Shown piece after piece: positions 1-5,277 of a stretch of 7,901 nt of DNA. Each line of letters starts with the position of its first letter. The first letter of the stretch is position 1. The DNA comes from Acidimicrobiia bacterium. Lineage in GTDB: Bacteria; Actinomycetota; Acidimicrobiia; IMCC26256; BP-133. Where the stretch lies: NCBI GenBank assembly GCA_025934385.1, contig JAICYE010000078.1, positions 1 through 7,901 on the forward strand, given 5' to 3'. The position numbers and the translations under genes are program-made. A model generated the notes under the pieces. That model made no database searches. It was not told the origin of the DNA and worked only from the letters and a program-made list of their open reading frames with translations.

Positions 1-57
1 CGCTTCCAGGGTGCGTAATGCGAGGTCGGCGTCTTCGCTGTAGCTGAGTTCAGCCAC
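1..57 (-). CDS. Partial gene start, possible RelE/ParE-like toxin
   Basis: Only the first 19 codons are inside the window. Reading leftward from GTG at 57 the protein begins M-A-E-L-S-Y-S-E-D-A-D-L-A-L-R-T-L-E-A, an open frame with mostly G/C-ending codons. The start overlaps the last 8 bases of the upstream gene (50-271), which implies translational coupling in one operon. A short strand followed by an acidic and leucine-rich helix resembles the beginning of RelE/ParE-family toxins, and the second place in an operon behind a small acidic protein fits the common antitoxin-first order. The family assignment is inference from 19 residues and context only; any small cytosolic protein could start this way. 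The rest lies beyond the left edge. Confidence 0.4.
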   Translation of the reverse strand, partial: MAELSYSEDADLALRTLEA

Positions 58-271
58 TGGCGAGCGGGTGGTGGCGCCGGACCCTTCGCTCGGGGTGGGC
101 CCGGTCACGCTCGACGATCTCGGCTACGTGGTCCGGGAGCTGTTCGACCGGGACGAGGTGGATCGTTCCGTCGGCGAGCTTCTCGACCAGGTACGTCGTC
201 ACCGGCCCGTCAGCCACCGCTGCCTTGATGTAACCCTCGTCGTCCGGCTGGAGCTCGGCCATGGCGCTCAC
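50..271 (-). CDS. Small acidic protein, candidate antitoxin
   Basis: This encodes a 73-residue protein if translation starts at GTG 271, or 70 residues from the ATG at 262. GTG 271 is preferred because a TATCCT hexamer (283 to 278) ends exactly six bases before it, the layout of leaderless actinobacterial genes; there is no obvious ribosome binding site for the ATG. The protein has no membrane segment. Its core alternates short strands (YIKAAVADGPVTTYLVEKL, then GTIHLVPVEQL) and ends in a basic RRVRRHH tail. I do not recognise a named family with certainty. The 8-bp overlap with a second small gene and the position beside integrase debris suggest the first gene of a toxin-antitoxin module. 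A function as antitoxin is inference. Confidence 0.6.
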   Translation of the reverse strand: MSAMAELQPDDEGYIKAAVADGPVTTYLVEKLADGTIHLVPVEQLPDHVAEIVERDRAHPERRVRRHHPLASG

Positions 272-277
272 GCCCCC

Positions 278-283
278 AGGATA
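278..283 (-). promoter_or_regulatory. -10 element of leaderless small-gene operon
   Basis: TATCCT on the minus strand, six bases before GTG 271. No TTGACA-like -35 is visible at 16-18 bases upstream. Transcription starting at or next to the GTG would give a leaderless mRNA for the two-gene operon at the left edge. Confidence 0.5.
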
Positions 284-295
284 ACGCCGGATCGC

Positions 296-474
296 TCGTC
301 CCACGCCCGATTGGGCCGGACGCCGCGCCCCGCTGGTCGAAGAAGTTCCAGCGCACCGAGTCGACCGCCTACCTATCGGCCAGCCTGGCCCGCCTCTGCG
401 ACATCGCCGAGGGGCTCGCCGTCACGATTACCGAGCGGCAGAACTTCGGGGCCCGAACGCAGCCTGAGGCATAG
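296..474 (+). pseudogene. 5'-truncated coding tail of unknown gene
   Basis: A plus-strand frame ending at TAG 472-474 reads ...RWSKKFQRTESTAYL, SASLARLCDIAEGLAVTIT, ERQNFGARTQPEA. Nearly every codon from about 302 on ends in G or C, and the composition (Tyr, Phe, Asn, Ile, Thr and few Arg/Pro runs) is that of a real protein, whereas the other frames here are Arg/Ser/Pro-rich. There is no ATG, GTG or TTG in frame upstream to account for a start, so it looks like the 3' end of a gene whose 5' part was lost, perhaps when the neighbouring integrase element rearranged. I do not recognise the family. Coding status is moderately supported; the boundaries at the 5' side are arbitrary. Confidence 0.35.
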
Positions 475-614
475 CCGACGGGCTGAAGCAGCCTGGCCCG
501 CCGGTGCTCACCATCGGTCCCAGAGTGCGCTGTGGCGGTGACGGGGCGGAGCGTCGTCGTAACGGCCCATCCGTAGGGCCTGGCGGTCTCGGTGTCAAAG
601 GCGGCCGGTTCAGC
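475..614. other. Gap without assignable gene
   Basis: Between the TAG that ends the orphan coding tail and the last integrase-like residues I see no frame with convincing coding character, no strong hairpin and no duplication of the tRNA-Gly 3' end. It is probably decayed or rearranged sequence. The minus-strand frame of the integrase stays open across it, but the residues no longer resemble an integrase. Confidence 0.4.
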
Positions 615-1005
615 TTGCAGCGGTGAGACATTCCCGGCGACGCCTGCGTGCCAGGCGCGGACCTGGGCGGGTTGGATCGACGCCAGCTTGGCTTGCTCGA
701 AGGTCGGGAGGATGACCCGTCTGAGCAGGTCCCCGTAGAGCGCCTGCGTGGCCGGGGTGAGCGGTCGGCCGTCGCCCCGGCGGCGGGTGGCAAGCCAGGC
801 GGTGGCGAACTCGCCGAACGGCGCGGAGGAACGGCGGACGTCCACCACGAAGCCCCGGAGCTCGTCGGCCTCGATCGTCCGGCGGAAGGCGTCGGCGTCC
901 GCCCGACGCTTGAACGTCTTCGTCTGCCACCGGCCGAGGGGCCTTCCACCGGACGTCCCAGCGGTTCTCGCCGTCCGCCGTCGTCCGCTTCGCGATGTGC
1001 GCCAT
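615..1005 (-). pseudogene. Tyrosine-type phage integrase remnant, frameshifted and truncated
   Basis: From ATG 1005 the protein begins MAHIAKRTTADGENRWDVRW, typical of the N-terminal arm-binding domain of actinobacterial tyrosine recombinases. After K-A-P (codons ending at 937) the family pattern continues only in another frame: GRWQTKTFKRRADADAFRR, then TIEADELRGFVVDVR, then the SAM-like core-binding helices (PFGEFATAWLATR, LTPATQALYGDLLRRVILP, LASIQPAQVRAWHAGVAG). Restoring two bases at 936-937 would give the usual P-D-G-R-W, so a 2-bp deletion is the simplest reading. Similarity stops after G-N-V-S-P-L near 615, before the catalytic domain; no Arg...His-x-x-Arg...Tyr motif follows. The gene is therefore non-functional twice over. 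Its 5' end lies 125 bp from the 3' end of tRNA-Gly, the normal place for an integrase of a tRNA-inserted element. Confidence 0.75.
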
Positions 1006-1086
1006 TGTGCACCCCCGTCCGCTGCCGTCCAGGGCCGGCGGCCAAACTCTCGCGCGATCACCGCGCGATAGGCGCTCCCGACATGC

Positions 1087-1125
1087 AAAAGCGCCGGTCA
1101 GGAATTGTACCCTGACCAGCGCTTT
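1087..1125 (-). terminator. Intrinsic terminator of tRNA-Gly
   Basis: AAAGCGC (1088-1094) pairs with GCGCTTT (1119-1125), and after one C/A mismatch GGTCAGG (1096-1102) pairs with CCTGACC (1111-1117) around an 8-base loop. On the minus strand the stem ends in TTTT (1090 to 1087). It starts five bases beyond the tRNA 3' end, so it terminates the tRNA transcript before the integrase remnant. The stem is near-symmetric and could also act weakly on the plus strand. Confidence 0.8.
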
Positions 1126-1129
1126 CGAT

Positions 1130-1203
1130 TGGAGCGGGCGACGAGAATCGAACTCGCGTTCTCAGCTTGGGAAGCTGATGTTCTGCCTCTGAACTACGCC
1201 CGC
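1130..1203 (-). tRNA. tRNA-Gly (anticodon CCC)
   Basis: The minus strand folds as a complete cloverleaf. Acceptor stem GCGGGCG (1203 to 1197) pairs with CGCCCGC (1140 to 1134). The D arm contains GTTCAGAGGCAGAAC. The anticodon stem TCAGC/GCTGA encloses the loop TTCCCAA, giving anticodon CCC for the glycine codon GGG. The T arm is GCGAG-TTCGATT-CTCGT. The discriminator base is T, usual for bacterial tRNA-Gly, and CCA is encoded (1132 to 1130). The gene is intact even though an integrase remnant lies downstream, so any insertion here kept or restored the 3' end. Confidence 0.95.
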
Positions 1204-1214
1204 GGGCGGTCGAC

Positions 1215-1220
1215 AGATTA
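1215..1220 (-). promoter_or_regulatory. Probable -10 element of tRNA-Gly
   Basis: TAATCT on the minus strand (1220 to 1215), 11 bases before the mature tRNA 5' end, leaves room for a short 5' leader. No good -35 hexamer is seen at the usual distance. Confidence 0.4.
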
Positions 1221-1243
1221 GCGGCTTCCGGGAGGACGCCGCT
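1220..1243 (-). terminator. Weak hairpin between DsrE-like gene and tRNA
   Basis: AGCGGC (minus 1243 to 1238) pairs with GCCGCT (1225 to 1220) around a 12-base loop, 18 bases after the stop of the DsrE-like gene. There is no T run, and it touches the proposed tRNA -10 element, so a role as terminator is tentative. Confidence 0.25.
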
Positions 1244-1260
1244 TTCGCCACCGCCGGGTG

Positions 1261-1626
1261 TTACAGCGAGATCACCTGATCCGGCGGGTTGCCGCCGAGG
1301 GCGTTGTAGAGGTCGGGGAAGCAGCCGACGGTGACGCCGGCGACCGTGCCCACCGGCTTGCAGTCACCGGGCTCGCCCTCGGCCAGCCCCCGGGAGATCG
1401 CGCAGCGATCGCACATCATGAGCAGCATCCCCTTCTCGGCGGCCACCTTGGCCAGGCGCTCGCCGATCGGGTCGCCGGCCCGGAGCACGTAGTTGTTGTC
1501 GTCGAAGAAGAACATCCCGACGACATCGGCGCCGTGATAGCCCCCCTCGAGCTGCGGAAGGATCATCTGGGCCAGCTTGTAGTCGACCGTGTGGCCCGAC
1601 GTGGTGAAGACGTAGGCGACCTTCAT
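1261..1626 (-). CDS. DsrE-like small cysteine protein
   Basis: The product is a 121-residue soluble protein. It begins KVAYVFTTSGHTVDYKLAQM and continues with VVGMFFFDDNNYVL, GDPIGERLAKVAAEKGMLLM, MCDRCAISRG and VAGVTVGCFPDLYNALGG. The Rossmann-like strand/helix pattern and a cysteine at the end of the central strand (Cys72, within C72-x-x-C75) match the DsrE/DsrF/TusD superfamily, whose members carry persulfide sulfur or bind small ligands. Two further cysteines (Cys89, Cys102) could pair with the CxxC. It may belong to the subgroup annotated as SaoD-like, which I cannot confirm. ATG 1626 is supported by GAGGAG (1636 to 1631) four bases upstream. It is monocistronic and divergent from the 1830 operon. 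No other sulfur gene is visible, so the substrate and partner are unknown. Confidence 0.7.
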   Translation of the reverse strand: MKVAYVFTTSGHTVDYKLAQMILPQLEGGYHGADVVGMFFFDDNNYVLRAGDPIGERLAKVAAEKGMLLMMCDRCAISRGLAEGEPGDCKPVGTVAGVTVGCFPDLYNALGGNPPDQVISL

Positions 1627-1648
1627 GCGGCTCCTCGGGTTGAACGTT

Positions 1649-1660
1649 GGACCGAAGTCC
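1649..1660 (-). promoter_or_regulatory. cUUCGg tetraloop hairpin in DsrE-like leader
   Basis: In the minus-strand RNA, GGAC-UUCG-GUCC forms a 4-bp stem closed by the very stable C(UUCG)G tetraloop, 23 bases before the ATG. It may only be a structural element. A possible -10 hexamer TAAGAT (1686 to 1681) would place it inside a leader of roughly 48 bases. Confidence 0.3.
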
Positions 1661-1680
1661 TGGTCCGGTACGGAGGCGGG

Positions 1681-1686
1681 ATCTTA
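1681..1686 (-). promoter_or_regulatory. Possible -10 element of DsrE-like gene
   Basis: TAAGAT on the minus strand fits TANNNT and would start RNA near 1674. No -35 at a suitable distance is recognisable, so confidence is low. Confidence 0.3.
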
Positions 1687-1765
1687 TGGCCGCCGAGGCC
1701 GAGACCCCTTGCCACAACAGGTTTTCCTGATACATCGGCCCACGGAGGTTTGAGCGGTTCGCCCA

Positions 1766-1795
1766 TTGACTTTGCACTGCAAAGCATCGTACGCT
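1766..1795 (+). promoter_or_regulatory. Promoter of membrane protein/regulator operon
   Basis: TTGACT (1766-1771), an 18-base spacer, then TACGCT (1790-1795), which predicts a start of transcription near 1802. It is the only promoter in the window with both hexamers recognisable, and the leader of about 28 bases carries a ribosome binding site. Confidence 0.65.
1769..1785 (+). promoter_or_regulatory. Operator copy 1 (ACTTTG-N5-CAAAGC)
   Basis: ACTTTG, five bases, CAAAGC; within it CTTTGCACTGCAAAG (1770-1784) is a perfect 15-bp palindrome. It fills most of the spacer between -35 and -10, so bound protein should block RNA polymerase. It shares the half-site and spacing of the second copy. Confidence 0.65.
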
Positions 1796-1814
1796 GACTT
1801 TGCGAGACAAAGTC
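1796..1814 (+). promoter_or_regulatory. Operator copy 2 (GACTTTG-N5-CAAAGTC)
   Basis: GACTTTG, CGAGA, CAAAGTC: 7-bp perfect arms around five bases. It begins right after the -10 hexamer and covers the expected transcription start. Its centre (1805) is 28 bp from that of copy 1 (1777). The winged-helix protein encoded by the second gene of this operon is the likely ligand (inference). Confidence 0.65.
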
Positions 1815-1829
1815 GATGGGAGAGAAGCG

Positions 1830-2477
1830 ATGAACGGAATACGCGACGAGGGCGCCCGGCTCGATCCCCGGGAGGCGGCCATCCTCCTCGAGCAGACGGG
1901 GCGCCAGGCCCGGCGCCAGTTCGAGCCCTCCCCGCCGTGGCTCCTGGTGATCAGGGCCGTCCTGGTCCTGGCGGCGTTCGGCGCCGTCTGGCTCTCGGTG
2001 CGGGGGCAGCATCCCTACAACGGGCCGACGGCCGCCGCCCTCGTCGCCGTGGGCGCCTTCGTGGTCGTCAACTTCGCGGCAACGGTGGCGGTCGCCCGGC
2101 ACGCCACCGCCGGAGTGAGCGGGCGATCCCGGCTGCGCCCGTCCGAGATCTCCGTCATGGCGTCGGCCTGGATCGGCGTGTTCGTGGTCATGGGGGCGCT
2201 CGCCGCCGCCGGAGCGAGCAATGGAGTGGTCTACGGCCTCTACCCGGCCACCGCCCCGCTGATCGTCGTCGGCCTGGCCTGGGCGGGCGTCATGGCCACA
2301 CGGGCCAACTGGCGGGCGGGCGGCACCGGGCTGGCCGTGGCCGTCGTCGGCGCGGTGGCGACGCTGGCCGGACCGGCCGGCGCCTGGGCGGTGGTCGGCG
2401 TGGGCCTGTGCGTCACGCTGCTCGGCACCGCCGCCGCTATCGCCTGGCAGCACCGCCACCTCACGGTGACCCTGTGA
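1830..2477 (+). CDS. Six-helix membrane protein of unknown function
   Basis: The product has 215 residues from ATG 1830, which follows GGAGAG (1819-1824) by five bases. A cytosolic N-terminus (1-36) contains L-D-P-R-E-A-A-I-L-L-E-Q-T-G-R-Q-A-R-R-Q-F, then S-P-P-W-L. About six hydrophobic segments follow, near 38-57, 66-90, 108-128, 134-156, 164-181 and 184-206. The loop after helix 1 has WLSVRGQHPYNGP, a motif I associate with an uncharacterised family that often sits beside a small winged-helix regulator. No catalytic or transport motif is visible. The next gene begins inside its stop codon (GTGA, 2474-2477), so both are cotranslated. The shared promoter has paired operators, which suggests expression only under a specific signal. 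Role unknown; stress or membrane homeostasis would be guesswork. Confidence 0.75.
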   Translation: MNGIRDEGARLDPREAAILLEQTGRQARRQFEPSPPWLLVIRAVLVLAAFGAVWLSVRGQHPYNGPTAAALVAVGAFVVVNFAATVAVARHATAGVSGRSRLRPSEISVMASAWIGVFVVMGALAAAGASNGVVYGLYPATAPLIVVGLAWAGVMATRANWRAGGTGLAVAVVGAVATLAGPAGAWAVVGVGLCVTLLGTAAAIAWQHRHLTVTL

Positions 2478-2803
2478 CACCTTCTGTGACCGGAGACGCA
2501 CTCGACGTCCCCGATCCCCTTGACCCGCTGATCCACGTCCCGGCGCGGCTGCGGATCCTCGTGACGCTGGCGGCGCTGAGCGACGGCGACGCGCTCTCCT
2601 TCACCCGCTTGCAGGACATGATCGGGCTCACCCCCGGCAACCTCATCACCCACCTGCGCAAGCTCGAGGACGCCGGCTATCTCAGCACCGACAAGGCCGG
2701 CACCGGGGCGGCGTCGCGCACCGCGGTCGCCCTGACCAGGGTCGGCCGCGCCGCACTCGACGCCTACACCCGGGCCCTACGCGACCTGCTCCAGGGGCTC
2801 TAA
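2474..2803 (+). CDS. Winged-helix transcriptional regulator (PF13601-like)
   Basis: The product is a 109-residue DNA-binding protein consisting of little more than one winged helix-turn-helix. DPLIHVPARLRILVTLAAL (17-35) is the first helix, SFTRLQDMIGL (42-52) the second, TPGNLITHLRKLEDAGYL (53-70) the recognition helix, and a Thr/Ala-rich wing (71-88) leads to the dimerising helix VGRAALDAYTRALRDLLQGL. The I-H-x-P-A-R-L-R-I and LSFTRLQD-(x)n-GNL-x-THLRKLEDAGY pattern is typical of the ArsR/MarR-like winged-helix family PF13601. Start GTG 2474 overlaps the previous stop; GGTGA (2465-2469) is a weak ribosome binding site, and GTG 2486 is a less likely alternative. No ligand pocket or metal-binding cysteines are seen. 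It most likely binds the two ACTTTG-N5-CAAAG operators and represses its own operon (inference). Confidence 0.85.
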   Translation: MTPSVTGDALDVPDPLDPLIHVPARLRILVTLAALSDGDALSFTRLQDMIGLTPGNLITHLRKLEDAGYLSTDKAGTGAASRTAVALTRVGRAALDAYTRALRDLLQGL

Positions 2804-2808
2804 GGCCG

Positions 2809-2842
2809 CCCGGGTTTCCGCCGCCGCGGTGCGGCACCCGGG
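2809..2842 (+). terminator. GC-rich hairpin after regulator gene
   Basis: CCCGGGT (2809-2815) pairs with ACCCGGG (2836-2842), and CCGC/GCGG (2818-2821 with 2831-2834) extends the stem inside. It begins six bases after the regulator stop and ends where the -10 of the next gene starts. There is no T tract, so it is a GC-rich, actinobacterial-style candidate terminator or insulator. Confidence 0.5.
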
Positions 2843-2848
2843 TACGCT
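2843..2848 (+). promoter_or_regulatory. -10 element of leaderless DUF3311-symporter operon
   Basis: TACGCT followed by eight bases and GTG 2857. It is identical in sequence to the -10 at 1790-1795. It decides the start codon of the DUF3311 gene in favour of GTG 2857 rather than TTG 2848, whose T is part of the hexamer. Confidence 0.5.
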
Positions 2849-2856
2849 TGCCGCCC

Positions 2857-3102
2857 GTGGGGGGGAGCGGCGGTGACGCCAAGGTGTGGGTGACGCGGGC
2901 CGTCATTGCCGTGCTCCTGCTGATTCCCTGCGTCGCCCTCCTCTGGATCCCGAGCTACACCCGGGTGACGCCGAAGGCCTTCGGATTCCCGTTCTTCTAC
3001 TGGTACCAGCTGCTCTGGGTGCTCATCGGGGCGGTCTGCCTGGCCGTCGCCTACGTCCTCACGGTCCGGCTCGAGCGGCAGCGGAAGGCGGCGCAGCGGT
3101 GA
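2857..3102 (+). CDS. DUF3311 small membrane subunit of symporter
   Basis: The product has 81 residues from GTG 2857. Two hydrophobic segments (residues about 13-32 and 47-70) flank the family signature PSYTRVTPKAFGFPFFYWYQ, and a basic tail (RLERQRKAAQR) follows. DUF3311 proteins are almost always encoded directly upstream of an SSS-family symporter and are thought to be accessory subunits of MctP-type monocarboxylate permeases. Here the symporter gene starts within the stop codon (GTGA, 3099-3102), which supports fixed stoichiometry through translational coupling. The first 12 residues are a Gly-rich non-conserved lead. Inner-membrane location is clear; a direct contact with the symporter is inferred from the family's genomic habit, not shown here. 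Confidence 0.85.
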   Translation: MGGSGGDAKVWVTRAVIAVLLLIPCVALLWIPSYTRVTPKAFGFPFFYWYQLLWVLIGAVCLAVAYVLTVRLERQRKAAQR

Positions 3103-4757
3103 GCCACGGGGTCGACAAAGTCGCCCTGGCGATGTTCGCCGTCCTCTTCCTCGTCGTCACCGTCATCGGATTCCTGGCCGCCCGGTGGCGCCGGGCCACC
3201 GACCTCATGCACCTCGACGAGTGGGGCCTCGGCGGCCGGAGCTTCGGGACGTTCGTCACCTGGTTCCTGCTCGGCGGCGACCTCTACACCGCCTACACGT
3301 TCATCGCCGTCCCGGCGCTGGTGTTCGGGGCCGGGGCGATCGGGTTTTTCGCCGTCCCCTACACGGTCATCGTCTATCCGATCATCTTCGTGTTCCTCCC
3401 CCGGCTGTGGTCGGTGTCGCACCGCCACGGCTACGTCACCCCGGCCGACTTCGTCCGCGGCCGGTTCGACTCCCGGGGGCTGGCGCTGGCCGTGGCCGTC
3501 ACCGGGATCCTGGCCACGATGCCCTACATCGCCCTCCAGCTGGTGGGCATCCAGGTCGTCCTCGAGACCATGGGGCTCGGCGGTGACCTGCCCCTGATCG
3601 TGGCCTTCGCCATCCTGGCCGCCTACACCTACTCCTCCGGGCTGCGGGCGCCGGCCCTGATCGCCTTCGTGAAGGACGGCCTGATCTACCTGGTCATCGC
3701 CGTGGCCATCATCTACATCCCGACCCAGCTCTCCGGGGGCTGGAGCCACATCTTCGCCGCCGCCTCCCACAAGCTGGCGTCGATCAACCCCAAGACCGGT
3801 AAGCCGTTCGGGTCGCTAGCCATCGCTCCGGCCGGCCGCTGGGCCTACGGCTCACTGGCCCTCGGCTCGGCGCTGGCCCTCTTCATGTACCCCCACTGCG
3901 TCACGGCGGTGCTCTCGACCAAGGACCGCAACGTCGTGCGGCGCAACGCCGCCATGCTCCCCGCCTACTCGCTGGTCCTCGGCCTGATCGCCCTGCTCGG
4001 CTACATGGCCATCGCCGCCGGGGTGAAGCCGGCCGGCGGCAACGCCCAGCTGGCCGTGCCCGAGCTGTTCAACACCATGTTCCCCTCCTGGTTCGCCGGC
4101 GTCGCCTACGCGGCCGTCGGCATCGGGGCGCTCGTGCCGGCCGCCATCATGGCCATCGCCGCCGCCAACCTCTTCACCCGCAACGTCTACCGGGAGTTTT
4201 TCCGACCGAGCGCGTCACCGGCCGAGGAGGCCCACGTCTCGAAAGTCGTCTCGCTCGTCGTCAAGTTCGGGGCGCTGGTCTTCGTGCTCGGCCTCGACAA
4301 GAGCTTCGCCATCAACCTGCAGCTGCTGGGCGGCATCTGGATCCTCCAGACGTTCCCGGCCCTCGTCTTCGGCCTCTACACCCGCTGGTTCCACCGCCAT
4401 GCCCTGCTGGCCGGCTGGGCGGTGGCCATGATCTACGGCACGAAGGTGGCCTACGGGGTGCCCGTCCCGGGCAAGCCGCACTCGCACTTCGGCGGCCCGA
4501 CGGCCATGGTGGGCATGTTCCACAGCAAGGTCTACATCGCCCTCACCGCCTTCGTCCTCAACATCATCGTTGTCGTCGTGCTGACGGCCGTGTTCCGGGC
4601 GCTGAAGGTGCCCGCCGGCACCGACGCCACCACCGGCGACGACTACCTGGCCGACGCCGGCGACGCCCGCGTGCGGGACCTGCCGAGCCTCGTCGAGGAC
4701 GTCGCCGCCGGGTCGCCGGCCTCTGCCGCCGAGACGCCTACTTCACCAAACCGATGA
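3099..4757 (+). CDS. SSS-family sodium:solute symporter, MctP-like
   Basis: The product has 552 residues from GTG 3099, which overlaps the DUF3311 stop; the open frame extends upstream, but only this start agrees with the family's N-terminus. About 13 transmembrane helices can be placed (for example 8-28, 46-70, 77-100, 129-150, 190-207, 287-308, 333-352, 380-398, 471-497). Recognisable motifs are EWGLGGRSFG (41-50), TWFLLGGDLYTAYTF (54-68), GYVTPADFVRGRF (111-123) and AIAAANLFTRNVYREFFRP (352-370), the last being the conserved SSS segment after helix 8 near the sodium site. The pairing with DUF3311 points to a carboxylate or similar small organic anion as substrate (inference; specificity cannot be read from sequence). 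The last 45 residues are a hydrophilic Asp/Ala-rich tail. Its 3' end overlaps the convergent hydrolase gene by 20 bp. Confidence 0.9.
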   Translation: MSHGVDKVALAMFAVLFLVVTVIGFLAARWRRATDLMHLDEWGLGGRSFGTFVTWFLLGGDLYTAYTFIAVPALVFGAGAIGFFAVPYTVIVYPIIFVFLPRLWSVSHRHGYVTPADFVRGRFDSRGLALAVAVTGILATMPYIALQLVGIQVVLETMGLGGDLPLIVAFAILAAYTYSSGLRAPALIAFVKDGLIYLVIAVAIIYIPTQLSGGWSHIFAAASHKLASINPKTGKPFGSLAIAPAGRWAYGSLALGSALALFMYPHCVTAVLSTKDRNVVRRNAAMLPAYSLVLGLIALLGYMAIAAGVKPAGGNAQLAVPELFNTMFPSWFAGVAYAAVGIGALVPAAIMAIAAANLFTRNVYREFFRPSASPAEEAHVSKVVSLVVKFGALVFVLGLDKSFAINLQLLGGIWILQTFPALVFGLYTRWFHRHALLAGWAVAMIYGTKVAYGVPVPGKPHSHFGGPTAMVGMFHSKVYIALTAFVLNIIVVVVLTAVFRALKVPAGTDATTGDDYLADAGDARVRDLPSLVEDVAAGSPASAAETPTSPNR

Positions 4758-5277
4758 CGGCCTTGAAGGACGGGTCGTCGGCGGTGCCGAGCCACTCGAA
4801 GAGCACCATCTCGGTGGTCACGATCTCGGCGCCGGCCCGGTCGAGGCGCGCCAGGGCGGCGGCCTTGCTCTCGGGGCGCCGCGACCCGACGGCGTCGGCC
4901 ACGACGTAGGCCCGGCGGGACCGGTCGAGGAGGCCGAGCACCGACTGGAGGACGCAGACGTGGGCCTCGAGCCCCGCCACCACCACCTGGTGGCCGGGCG
5001 GGAGGGCCTCGACCACGCCCCGGGCCCGGCAAGCGTCGAACTCCATCTTGGCCATCACCGGGACGGCGCCGTCGGGGCGGGCCAGCTCCGGCACCGTGCC
5101 CCCGAGCCCCTTCGGGTTCTGCTCGGTCATCACCACCGGCACGTGAAGGGCCTCGGCGGCGGCCAGCAGCCGGGCGGCGTTGGCCACGACGGCCCCGCCG
5201 CCGTCGATGGCCGGCACCAGCCGCTCCTGGAAGTCGATCAGGCAGAGGACGGACCGGCTGCGCTCGAGCGTGGGCAT
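4738..5277 (-). CDS. Isochorismatase-family cysteine hydrolase (ISOC-like)
   Basis: The product is a 179-residue soluble alpha/beta hydrolase of the isochorismatase/nicotinamidase superfamily. The catalytic triad is visible: Asp15 in VLCLIDFQERL, Lys77 in VPVMAKMEFDAC, and Cys108 in VVAGLEAHVCVLQS. G-L-E-A-H-V-C is the form seen in ISOC1/ISOC2-type members rather than the G-x-x-T-x-x-C-V of nicotinamidases, so hydrolysis of nicotinamide is not favoured and the true substrate is unknown. ATG 5277 is chosen because TATTTT (5289 to 5284) lies exactly six bases upstream; TTG 5295 would place the start upstream of that hexamer. The gene is divergent from the dehydratase-like gene at 5295 and shares its promoter, which hints at co-expression. 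It overlaps the symporter gene tail to tail. Confidence 0.88.
   Translation of the reverse strand: MPTLERSRSVLCLIDFQERLVPAIDGGGAVVANAARLLAAAEALHVPVVMTEQNPKGLGGTVPELARPDGAVPVMAKMEFDACRARGVVEALPPGHQVVVAGLEAHVCVLQSVLGLLDRSRRAYVVADAVGSRRPESKAAALARLDRAGAEIVTTEMVLFEWLGTADDPSFKAVIGLVK

Noticed and set aside
369..610. Continuation of the integrase frame to a stop at 369
   Set aside because: The frame stays open but has no integrase catalytic residues, and part of it is the reverse strand of a better coding frame (296-474).
1..1130. Duplicate of the tRNA-Gly 3' end as an attachment site
   Set aside because: I searched by eye for the T-arm and acceptor 3' sequence and found no second copy in the window; it may lie outside.
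1623..2501. Minus-strand open frame opposite the membrane protein
   Set aside because: Low-complexity Gly/His/Asp/Arg translation without domains; the plus strand has a promoter, a ribosome binding site and membrane helices.
2848..2850. TTG 2848 as start of the DUF3311 gene
   Set aside because: Its first base is the last base of the TACGCT -10 hexamer; GTG 2857 is at leaderless spacing.
3051..3770. Minus-strand open frame opposite the symporter
   Set aside because: Composition of an antisense shadow (DGDDEEEDGEHRQ type runs); the symporter motifs are unambiguous on the plus strand.
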